From contig NC_020176.2 in assembly GCF_000224145.3 (NCBI RefSeq), positions 744,693 through 808,692 on the forward strand: 64,000 nt of DNA. Direction: 5' to 3'. This document shows positions 49,901 through 60,066 of the stretch, in pieces (position 1 is the first letter of the stretch; every line of letters begins with the position of its first letter). Made by a program: the position numbers and the translations under genes. The notes under the pieces were generated by a model. That model was not told the origin of the DNA, ran no database searches, and saw nothing but the letters and a program-made list of their open reading frames with translations. The stretch comes from Ciona intestinalis (taxonomy: Eukaryota > Chordata > Ascidiacea > Phlebobranchia > Cionidae).

Positions 49901-52410
49901 GTAAATTGTTGCCTTTCTGTATGATTTATTAACTAGGATATAGCTTCTTTTGAAGACTCATTTATTTCTGGTAAATATTGATATTAGTTCTGGTGCAGTT
50001 TTAGTTAATATAATTTTCAATGGGCCCACTGTATTTGAAGGCATAATTACTTTTATTCTGTATTAGGGCCTAATTTCCTGCAAGCATCATTTAAAACTTT
50101 TATTATTAACACAGTGTCAGTACCTCACCATGCACAAACAACAACAACACATGCACATCCACATGTGGCTTCAACAACGACACAACAACTCATCGAACAC
50201 ACACTTCAACAAAAACACATGCGCATCCACATGTGGCTGCAACAACAACAACAACAACAACAACAGTTGCAACAACAACCAAATCAACAATTGTAAAACC
50301 TCATCATGTAGAAAAACACACATACTCAAAAGGTGCGTAAATAAATTGTTTTAAATTAATAATAAAACTAAAACTAGAAACTTTCTTGATAATGAATATG
50401 GTTAGCTGTGATATTTAATATTTATTAATAATGACACATAGGATTCTTGACTTGCAAAATGCAGTCACACTTTCAAGAGTAAATTAATTAAACAATTATA
50501 CGGTTCTATATATTCATGTTCTCCCAGTAATTGTGTAGATCCTTGGTATATATGCTGCTGCTGTATAATATTTGTCCAGCGTCAAAGTACAGTGGTTATC
50601 GCACCTGCCTCTCACCCAGAGAGTCCAAAGCTTGACACTGCTGCCACTGTGAGCCTTTGTGTCCTTTGGCAAGACACTTACCAGCAATTGCCAAAAACCC
50701 AGCAATTGCTCAAAAATAATTTCTATTTTACCTTTATATTTAACTGTCAGGTTCCTCCATCACTCTACAATGTAGTAGCACAATGTTTCCTGATTCCAAC
50801 TGGTTTCATAAAAAGAAACAATATACTAAGGGTGTGATTGGCACAAACAACTCTCTCACACTTAAAGGTAAAATAAATATGTCGAGGTGCTGGACCGCTC
50901 GTGTGTATATATGTGATATAGTTTAGGTGTTATTGTATACTTATGAAGGAATCTTCTGTGTTCCTAGTAAGTAGGTGGTGTCTACATATCATGTAACTTT
51001 ACTACATAAAAACACGATGAACATTATAAACGGCAGCTTTAGAATAAGTCAACAATTTGCTATCATGTGAATACAGCCGGCCCAATATCAGTGTTCAACC
51101 ATATGACACATATTGTGCACAAAAAAGGCCATCAAAGTTTCAAAAAACAGAATAGTTTCTGAAAAATGTCATAGTTACATTGGTGTATTTCTATTAATAT
51201 ACCCTTCCGACTCAAACATATTGATACATTGATATTTAATAATAAAGGTAACATGTCTGTTTTCCAATTTCAGGCTTGACTTCATCCAGCAGTGGTTTGT
51301 ATTGTTGCAAACGTGATAGTCATAACTTAAGTTGTCACAAACTTGTCATGCAACAGCATAAGGAACATCACACATCACCCGTGGTTTATGTTATTGTTGT
51401 ATTTTTTGTCCTCCTTGTAGTATTTGGTGCCGGATTTTGTTTTTGGAAACGTATTCGAAAAGCAAGAAGGGAAAGCTATGGGTTGCTTAGTGACCAGGTA
51501 TGTTTTTAATACAAAATATTTTAATACTGTTTTGACAATAATACTAAGACTGCAAGCAATAATTCAGGTATGGAAACTTAATACCTAGTCCCCTAGTTAA
51601 CTAAATGAAATTGTTCATTTAATTATTCAACTTTTTCAGCATGCGTTTCATCCATCTGTTGATGGATTGTCACATAATAATGACCCAAGAACAGCTTTGT
51701 GATATCATAATGGTAAGTTAATATGTAATGGAAGTTATAAACCTTTGCATTAAAATTAACAAACAAGCTTAGAAACTTCCACTTGTGGGTAATAATAAGT
51801 TTCAATATCATAGTTAATATAACATTATTTCTTGACTTCTAATTGTTTATGCTATATTCTGTGCTTAAACAATCAATTCAAATCTAGTAGCATGAAACCT
51901 TTTTAAAAAAACAATAACAATTCTTCAATTTCTCTTTTACTAAATCTCTTAAAAACTATTTCGTCTCAGTTTTTCTACCGCACCAGCATGAAGCAGGAGT
52001 GTCTTATGATACTTCTAACCAACTCCAAGGTATTGACCCTCTAACAAGCATCTTAACTCAGTGTTTAACCCAGTGGTTCTCAGGGCATTTTTAATGAAAA
52101 TTTACTAATAAACATTTGGGTCGTGGTAATCTATGGTGCATAGCAATAGTTAAATATATTCTATCTACCATTTTTTTCTGTAAAAACAGTATTTAGCAGA
52201 GTTGTTTGAAAATTTATTGGCTTTAAATTAACATTCCTGTAACACCTTTACAAAATCTTAATAGTTAAATCTTTAACGTTCGTCGAACCAACGTACCGTG
52301 GTTTATCTACTTTGCATAAACATATATGGTTACTGCGTTTATTTAAACTGTTTAATCAGTATCTCTAAATTTATGTCTTCCATTTAGATCTGCCTTCCAG
52401 AGTGTTGTAA
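46941..52410 (+). CDS. LRR-Ig type I membrane receptor, frame-disrupted copy
   Basis: Exons 46941-46970, 47395-47488, 47864-48008, 48347-48509, 48836-48922, 49265-49431, 49644-49717, 50115-50332, 50751-50867, 51274-51497, 51640-51712, 51970-52029 and 52388-52410. Signal peptide MFRQACFLVTIFCAACCMAG; about six leucine-rich repeats (LTSLTIAFNNLSLIEANAF, LTYLDLAGNDIRII, LVLILGKNSISSI-type); a C-terminal LRR cap (NWICDCHVLKYQRWL); a Thr-rich stalk; one Ig domain (ITLQC, SNWF, SLTLKGLTSSSSGLYCC); and a membrane helix VVYVIVVFFVLLVVFGAGF. The plan is that of LRIG/AMIGO/LINGO-like adhesion receptors; no closer assignment is possible. The N-terminal LRR cap lacks the usual cysteines. Two breaks: the two halves of the stalk exon are in different frames (shift at about 50165-50200), and TGA at 51700 interrupts the tail, which would otherwise run to TAA at 52408. 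Intron 48510-48835 has a GC donor. Confidence 0.75.
47101..47288. mobile_element. Palindromic MITE copy
   Basis: AGTACTGTGGGGTAAGACGG, then GACACTTTTAGCACATTATA, CGTGTTTTAAACAATAAACA and ACGGTCTATGGGAG; ends TGCCCCAACCTACTGTATT. In intron 1 of the LRR-Ig gene. Confidence 0.85.
47541..47700. mobile_element. Palindromic MITE copy, right end lost
   Basis: TAGTAGTGTGGGTGAAGACG, then GGACACCTTTAGCACATAAT, CGTGTTTTAAACAGAGAACA and TTTACTACCAAATGGGATAA. The closing terminus is degraded. Confidence 0.78.
48970..49112. mobile_element. Small MITE related to the one at 3227
   Basis: GGTAATTCATTAGCTGGTGA at the left faces TGATCACCAGCTAACGATT at the right, with an inverted arrangement between them. The terminal words resemble those of the 3227-3722 element (GGTAATC.TTAGCTGGTG). 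Confidence 0.6.
50115..50300 (+). repeat. Internal duplication and (CAA)n run in the stalk exon
   Basis: ACACATGCACATCCACATGT followed by GGCT occurs at 50147 and again, with one change, at 50215. The similarity extends upstream (CTCA words at 50124 and 50189), so it is an old tandem duplication with unit about 65-68 bases. A (CAA)n tract follows. Confidence 0.8.
50576..50712 (+). mobile_element. SINE copy, head and body
   Basis: CGTCAAAGTACAGTGGTTAT, CGCACCTGCCTCTCACCCAG, GTGTCCTTTGGCAAGACACT and CAGCAATTGCCAAAAACCCA. Truncated just before the Ig exon at 50751. Confidence 0.8.
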
Positions 52411-52824
52411 ACAACAAGCTTGGTAGATTTGAACAAGAAATGCAAGACTTTAAACTGTTTTAATACCCACAGCTAGAAGCTAACACTGCTGTGGCCCCAT
52501 TTGGGTTTCAAACCCCTGCTTAGCCTACTGTAAAATGTTGTACATTTTTTGAACTCTGTGTTTATTGATCATAAAATAACATTGCTACAAAAAACATGCG
52601 GAAAAGCGGAAACCATAATTAAAAGATTGTTCCTGTAGGTAGTACTGCGTGCAAATAGTTTATCCGACACATCTCTGGTGAAACTTAATCAGTTTTGTAT
52701 CTAATTCTACAGCAAGCATACTAAGCCAGGGCAGTTAAAAATGTTGTAGAATTCATCAACTGTAGAAAATCTCTGAGATTACTAACAGTATTACAATAGA
52801 TTAAAATTAATTAGATTTCTATGG
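52411..52824. other. Convergent 3' region between the LRR-Ig and rhomboid genes
   Basis: The two genes point at each other here. TTTATT at 52561 (AATAAA on the minus strand) would serve the rhomboid gene. No coding signal. Confidence 0.55.
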
Positions 52825-55800
52825 TCACATGGTGGGGTAGTAGGGCCAGAAAATGTTCCAAAATATTGCAAAGAGCATGAATGCAGAAAACACTCCAACT
52901 GCAATCCAGAAAACTATTTTGTCTCGAAGGCTTTTCTTAAAATTATGAAGAACCATTAGTCCCATAGTCAGTCCAGCTATTGCTCCAGCAACATGAGCTA
53001 CAAAAGATACTTTTGTCCCGCTTGCTGTCGTCTCGAATCTTCTGTAGATTGAATATCCAAAGTCGGCACAAACTGAAAGAACACGTGAATGAAAGAACAT
53101 TCTGAACAACGTACGTTTAATGTATGTATTATTTTAGTTTTTTGATTCATGAGAGTAGTTATTACTGTAAGGTACTATAGTAGCGTTGTGGATATATTGA
53201 AGTTCTGGGGTAATAGGCCAACTGTGGTGCACACACCAGGTCACCTCGGCCGTGGTATAGTGGTAGCGCGCCTGCCTGTAACCCAGAGGTAATGGGTTCA
53301 AGGCTTGACGCAGCTACCGTTGTTTGCGTATGTGTCCTTGAGCAAGACACTTAACGGCAATTGCTCCAACCCAGTGGTCACTAATGGATTGTCTAAATTA
53401 TCAGCCATACATAAAAAAAATCCAAAAAAAATAATCACCCACAAAGTAACATACATGGTAACTCTAAGGTGTTAAACCCGTGTGATAACGACTGTCGTTT
53501 TTCGGCCACGCGAGGATAAAGTAAGTTACATTCATTCACCTAACATGTATAAACATAGGCCACATAAAAAAAGAGTGAACTTACGAATAAAGACGACAAA
53601 TATTGTTCGTAGAAGACTTGAGAGTTTATGCATTACATCTCCATTCTATAAACAAGATGTAGTTTGTGTTACAATGCAATAACAGTTTAATGTTTAAACA
53701 ATATATGCGGATCAGTCAAGCTGTCAGTTTAACCAAGTAAATTACTACAAAAAGGGAAGAATCATAAAGTGTTTATTATTTACTGTTGGAAATTTAGACT
53801 ACTTTTCACAATTTACAGGTGGCTTTAAGATGCAGGACATTTTAAAACTAGTTTAAAAAAAGAAATATTTACCAATACAACATTTGCTAGTTGTGCAGTA
53901 AATAATGAATAAACACCCCCGCTAGCGCCAACTAATGGTGTGTAAGGGTCAAATATAGAACTTGCCAGCGAACCTGGAAATAAAGTAAAAGAAAAGTCAG
54001 TGGACTATTTGGAGATGTGTGTACAAGTTTGCCCATGTCCTGTAATTAAATTTTATTTGAATACCACGTAAAAAAAAGTTGTTATATTTAGTTTTTTGTT
54101 GTAATTGAATTGAACAGTTCGGACTTTTTATGGTTTCAATATAATATATTTCTGTTTGGTTATTTTAATTGTTTCCCCTTAAAAAAAAGAACCATACTGT
54201 ACAGCAGAATATTATACAGCCTAGTTAAACATTGGTAGTTAAACATTCGTGCAGCAGAATATATTTTCTGTCAACTTTATTTACATATTATATGACAACC
54301 ATCATTGCTATGCCAAGATAAAGAGACAAATACACCGTTAATGTGCGACTTGCAAGGTCAGGATGTCACAGAGATTGTTCACCTTTGTGACGTTTAAATA
54401 GATTGTTTACCGCACCGGAGGCGTAAGAATTGTCGCTCAACCGAAACGTTCGGAAAGCTTTATGTCATTTCCGTGTTTGTGACATCATTTTTCGTTTTTA
54501 TTAAACTCATTGTTGGCAATTGATAAAAAAATACTAGAATAACGATTATTTTAAATGTTGTTTAAACCCTTCCTAGAGTAACGTCTTTCGCCGTATGCAT
54601 TGCAACATTATTATCTCATTAGAACATATGCCGTGATAACATTCCCATGGGACGTACATATCATTGCTTCGTTGTTACTATCATTATATGCACGTATAAG
54701 TGCCAGGGTGTGTTCTCTATTTAAACCATGTTTAATTTAACATGTTGCCCACAAGCTCTAGCCAATTATTCTCGGTTTAAAGAGCACCGTAGCTCGCTTA
54801 AACACGCACTGTAATTGGAAAACGGAACGATTAAAACCTTAGTAAATACGTGTTTTCTGACCTGTGAATCGGCTATAAATAAGACGTTTCATAAGAAAAT
54901 ATTTATCTTTTTTCGACCCATTTTTTCCACGTTTAACAGCACAATCTTTAGAAATCCAACTAATACCGTTGTGGCAAGCACTTAATGCAGTTTTAGCGAA
55001 GTTTTAACAATTAATTTCTTTTGAAAAATAACTTGTAACTACTATTGTAAGCAGTTAGCAATGAGACAGATAATTATATGAAATACAAGGCTATGCGGTC
55101 CGTGATAGATGTGCAGTGTTGGCATGGGCAGGATCTACTAAAGATATCTTTAAAGCTACCTGGTAAGCCACGGCTTGGGATCTAATTTCGTTGAACAACT
55201 TTACGCCATTCGGTCACGTTACTGCGTATCGCTAGTAAAATCGTCCTATAATGATTTCATATTTCGACAGTGTACATTGTCATACTATACGAGACTGCCA
55301 AACATTTAACAATAAGTTGATATAATACTGTAGGGTAAAATGGGATGTCGTTGGCACATAATCTCCCATAGTCCCAGAACGTGTTTAAACAACTAAAATT
55401 AATATCGCTCTTTTAGAATCGTCAGGCGGCAGTTGTATAATTTAGTAAATATTTTTTACAGCCAAATGAGGGAGAGCATAGTCCATCTTACCCCAACACA
55501 GTATATTAGCATGACCTTTACATAACACAATTTGTCAATATAAAGTTGTCCGTCTACGAAAGTTATCCCAACTTGCCCCATATCTCATTTTACCCCAACT
55601 TATTATATTCATTACTCACCCCCAATCACCCCAGTAAGGTAGATTGCCCCCACTCTCAGGCCCCCATGTACCATTTCAAGGGGGATACCAAGTAATAGCT
55701 GGATCAATAAATTGAAGAGAATGTGTTCGAGTCTGAAAACGGTTTGTTTGTTAGGCCATTGTGACGTAATAATAACCAACGCCCTAAGAGCGTTTATTCG

Positions 55801-58229
55801 AGAAAGGTATTGTGAGTTAATTAATCATTAATTCGCTTTGACGTTTCATAGCGCGTGAATCTTGACGTTTGTTTTTTAACCTTCATTGCGCCTCCGTACC
55901 ATTGCCTACGTACTGAGTAGGCCATGTTCTTATTAGTTTAACTTTAAAAGAACAAATAATAAAATGCGTCTACTCGCGATGTTGTTTGAAGTTGAAGTTA
56001 ATTTGTTTGTTCTTTTAAATCACGTTAACACCCCAGTAACACGAACGAACAAATACACATTCAACGTTGTTTAACAGATTCAACGTTGTTCAACACAGCA
56101 GGGGATATATACCTGTTTGTTGATTTATATAAAGATACTTCAGTTCAGGTTAAAACCAAGGTAAGTTTGGCTTGTAAAAGAACATAACAGCATCGTTTAC
56201 TATTCAGTGTCTAAGTTTACGGCAACGTAGCTTGCAGTAACGTACGAAAACACGGGTATAGTTAGGCACATATTACCGTATCTATCTATAAACATACTAA
56301 CGCTATGTATTCCACCTACCCCGCATGTAGTAACATGTAAGTTAAAAATCTCCAAACTTCTTGTCGTTTCCTCGGATCGAATATCAGGGGACTGTTCAAT
56401 AATTCGGGGTGATACGTCATCCATTCGCCCAGTGTGACGCCATAGTAGATATACACTGCTAACTGAAACAAACAAGAATACGTTCTTACGTCATAATACG
56501 ACGATCTTGTTCGCGTATATTCTCGTATAACAAATGTCATAAACAGCGTTATATTATGACAACACATCAGCATTATTTAAACCATTGTTATGTCAGCAAC
56601 TAAGATGCCTCTTCAGCGCTTTGTTACGTAACAATAACGCAAGTTGTTCAAAACAGAATAATTTCACCATTGGTCGTGGCATGGGTTGTGGCTTAGTGGT
56701 AAGGTGCTTGTAAACGAAGGATACGAAGTTCGATGCTTGATACCGATACTGAAAAGCGTATATTCTTTCGGCAAGACACATAACATACATTCTTCAACCC
56801 AATGGTTACCAATGGTTGTCTGAATTGTCAGACATACAGAAAACAATCACTCACAACGTTGCACACGCGGTAACCTGTAAGCGGGCACTGTCATTGCCCT
56901 GCCTCGGGAGGATAAATATGTAACATTTATTCATTTCAGTCCTAAAAAGTGTTGAGCTTATCGTAATGGGTCAATTCTGGTTTAAATCGGTTCTCAAGAG
57001 CCCATCATATGAAAAATAGGTTACTTTCCCCTTACCTCTATAACGCTGATCAATATCATAAATAAAGGCGGCGGCAAGCAAGTGTATTTCTTGTAATACA
57101 ATTCCTTGTCGTGTTGGTTGGTCAGCACCATGTCACCAGCAAACTTCACTCCACGTTTAAATGTAGTGAGGTCGGATGCTGCCACCCCTGTGGCCTTGGC
57201 AACCACCTCGACGTCTTCATTTTCCTACGTATGTATGACGTCAAATGATTACGTCATAGACACAAGTTTATACAGCAGTTGTGATGAAATAATGAATTAT
57301 TGTATAGTTAAGTTTTCGAAATCGCGCAAGTTGTGTAATGATGGGACGTCATAAGTAAATTGATACAAGATTGTTAGTATCACGTAATTGAATCCACAAT
57401 TATGATTAGTTTTCTCTTATTCTTGAGGCACGATAAGCCAGTCAATGAACCAATTCTAGAATAACATTAGAATCCATTGTTTGTGTATAGTTGCAACACT
57501 CCAATTGTTACATTACAATAAAGAATTGTTTGGTTGACGGGATTTGCATACAATCTTCGGTTACTTTTCGGTAATTATGACGTAAGAAAGTCGTAATCCG
57601 TGTACAACGAAGCGTTACGATCTTATTTACGGTTCTTGCACAAAAATCCCAGAAATACAACGCGTGGGTGGGAGTAGGAGCTCCCGGATAAAAATAGCTT
57701 CGATGATTGGATTTATTTTACCGCATAACATAAACAGTTTTATCCATAATGTAAACGACAACGAAATTGGTAAATAGATTGATGACGACATAATTAAGCT
57801 TACCAGTCTCAACAACTCTTGCTTTGTGATGTAACCATCTTTATTCTTATCCGCATAATTAAGAAGTTTTCTTATTGTCGCCTCCGATAACGATTTACGA
57901 TATTCTTCAACAATGTCTTCGAATTTCGAAACAGGGATTTCTCCCGTTGGACCCACGTACTAGAATAGTTAATTATTTTGTAACAATGGAATATTTACCT
58001 AATTGAACAAAAAACATAATAGCGATTGTCACAATCGTTTTAACACATTCTGCAATAAAAAAGTTGTTTGTGGCGTAACAGTAGTTATGACGTCACTTAC
58101 CTGGTCGAAGATCCATGATATATCCTGCGAAAAAATAACTTTTATTAATGGGTTGTTTTTATACGTCACAATGACGTCACATACCTTCTGTTCGCCGTGC
58201 AGATTCATTTCGACGTCATCAGTCGCCAT
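52825..58229 (-). CDS. EF-hand rhomboid serine protease (RHBDL1/3 type)
   Basis: Minus-strand exons in order: 58229-58185, 58124-58101 (24 nt), 57959-57804, 57224-57036, 56462-56320, 55732-55620, 53973-53873, 53645-53585, 53072-52825. They sum to 359 codons plus stop, all phases matching. Rhomboids cut membrane proteins within the bilayer. The start MATDDVEMN has a good context (GCCATGG). A canonical EF-hand loop, DKNKDGYITKQE, lies at about residues 60-71, placing it with the EF-hand RHBDL1/3 and fly Rhomboid-4 group. The rhomboid core is complete: HAGLEHILFN (TM2), the catalytic GASGG (Ser about 241) and the catalytic His in SFVAHVAGAIAG (about 304). At least seven hydrophobic helices. The acceptor of exon 57224-57036 (CATACGTAG) is weak. 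RHBDL1 and RHBDL3 cannot be told apart here. Confidence 0.92.
53247..53540 (+). mobile_element. SINE, best full-length copy
   Basis: Complete from the tRNA-like head (GGCCGTGGTATAGTGGTAGC, with box B GGGTTCAAGGC) through GTATGTGTCCTTGAGCAAGA, CAATTGCTCCAACCCAGTGG and ATCAGCCATACATAAAAAAA to the tail (ACGACTGTCGTTTTTCGGCC, AAGTAAGTTACATTCATTCA). Antisense to the rhomboid gene. Confidence 0.93.
55326..55508. mobile_element. Palindromic MITE copy
   Basis: ATACTGTAGGGTAAAATGGG, then GTTGGCACATAATCTCCCAT and GAACGTGTTTAAACAACTAA; ends CATCTTACCCCAACACAGTA. A further partial terminus (CATTTTACCCCAACTTATTA) follows at 55585-55610. In a rhomboid intron. Confidence 0.8.
56682..56938 (+). mobile_element. 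SINE copy, diverged
   Basis: GGCATGGGTTGTGGCTTAGT, GGTAAGGTGCTTG, CTTTCGGCAAGACACATAAC, TTCAACCCAATGGTTACCAA and TGTCATTGCCCTGCCTCGGG, ending ATGTAACATTTATTCATT. Confidence 0.82.
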
Positions 58230-58332
58230 GGCTACGTAACAGTTTATTAAGTATTACAAAACAATTTATTCTGAAATATAAAGTTCAACGTTTATTCGTT
58301 TTCTCTATATTACAAACCCGTTGTTTTGAACT

Positions 58333-58510
58333 ATATAGTACTGCGGGGTAATATGGGATACTTTTAGCACATAATATCCCATAATTCCTAATCGTGTTTT
58401 AATATTCAACAACGCTTCTTTAGAATCTGAAGCTACGGTTATATAATTCTTTAAATGTTCTGCGTTTATCACCAAATGAAAGAAGAATAAAAAATGTAGT
58501 ATCTTGCTCC
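58333..58510. mobile_element. Palindromic MITE copy
   Basis: TATAGTACTGCGGGGTAATA, then TGGGATACTTTTAGCACATA, CTAATCGTGTTTTAATATTC and TTTATCACCAAATGAAAGAA. The right terminus is decayed. About 100 bases upstream of the rhomboid start. Confidence 0.8.
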
Positions 58511-59665
58511 GACTGACCAATTGTATTTATACCTCATATGTAAACATTGTACATTGTAACCGTCGCATCGTTTCACTAACTGCTACCTTTATGGCAAGCG
58601 CCAATTTTCGAACGTTGCGTTTATCTCACAGGACAAGGCATAATGACTAGCCTTCTGCTGTTACCCGTTATACTGCATTCCTGTTTTAAAAGGATCAAAT
58701 CTTATCTTTACAAAAGGGCTCTATAAAAATCTTGCAAAATCAAATGTCTTATCGACAATTACTCTACAAATTCACGAGACAACTGTAAACGTGTAAACGT
58801 TAAGTATGTTTTGTAACAACTGGTGTACAGTTGAAAGGTATAACCGCACATATCGACCAAGCAACTTTCGCTCTGTGCTAGTTCCTGTATCAATTATTGA
58901 CGAATCTTTCGCGTTGTGAGGCGGTGCAGGTTTCTATGTAACCATGTTTCTCCTTTATGACGTAATAATTACGAATCAATTGATTTGAAACAAAAGATTG
59001 GCAACAAAGTATCGTTTAAGATCAAGCAATATACGCCACTTCAGTAAGGAGATAGACGTATGAGTCATTTAAAATTTCCCTCACTTTTTGCGCCGCTATT
59101 GGTAGTATAGCAAACCAAAAATAATCCTGAAGTTAATTTTCGTTTGCAATGTGTTATTACAAGCAACCTAACAGTTCTACAAGAATTAAATGCTTACTTT
59201 AGTTTCCCTAAACCTTGTTTTACATATTTAAAGTAGATAGAAACTGGACAAACATTTGTCACTACCTGTCTGAACGCGCGTCTGTTTTTCATAATGGGCA
59301 TTGTGGCGTCACACTCGAGTCCAATTGATCGGGTTTTCAAACAATGACGTAAGCCCACTGGAGCGTATCGACGAGATATTTTCGTCTGGGGACTTTTGTC
59401 GTTACATCTTTGTCATACAGTTTGGTGTTTTGTTACGAAAACAAAAGTTTTCTGATTTGTTTTGGATTTTGAGTTTTATCAATAAAACAGTATACTGTGG
59501 TAAAGTTTGACTTTGGTATATTTTTTAGAATATGTAATAGCGTTTTCGGTCAACAAATACGAAATGTTGTTCGAGCAATAATAATTGTTTATTCGCGGAA
59601 ACCACGTGAGCGCTGATGATTGTTATCCATTGTGACGTAACAATAAGTTTACGCCTTATGATTCC

Positions 59666-59950
59666 GGCGTCGTGGCAAAGTGGTTAGCGCGCCTGCCTCT
59701 AACCCATAGGTAATGGGTTCAAGGCTCTTCGCTGCTACCATTGTGGGCGTATGTGTCATTGGGCAGAACAGATGCTCCTACCCAGTGGTCACTAATGGGT
59801 TGTCCGAATTATCAGCGACACATAAAAGTCTCCCGCAAAGTAACATACATGATAACTCGTAAGCTGGCTCGCGGAGTGTTTGAAACAGAACACCCATGTT
59901 ATACCGACTGTCGGTTTTCGGATACGCGAGGGTAACAAAATGATTACAAG
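59666..59950 (+). mobile_element. SINE, near full-length copy
   Basis: GGCGTCGTGGCAAAGTGGTT, AGCGCGCCTGCCTC, GTAATGGGTTCAAGGCTCTT, TGGGCGTATGTGTCATTGGG, CCCAGTGGTCACTAATGGGT and GAACACCCATGTTATACCGA. Confidence 0.92.
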
Positions 59951-60066
59951 CATTTCTGCTTAATCTCGGTCGTTTATTGTCTGTTACTTCGTAAACACAT
60001 AACATGAAACATGTTAGTTGATGATCAGTATTATGGCGTCACTGTTCTCGAAATCTCCTGACATCA

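Larger units (their letters stand above)
58230..60066. other. Spacer between the rhomboid and ABCG genes
   Basis: Holds one MITE (58333-58510) and one full SINE (59666-59950). TTTATT at 59973 is a candidate minus-strand poly(A) signal for ABCG. The remainder should contain the rhomboid promoter, but I see no motif I can defend. Confidence 0.6.

Noticed and set aside
53247..53330. tRNA gene
   Set aside because: Box A and box B words are present, but the acceptor stem and cloverleaf are not intact and the unit recurs as a SINE head.
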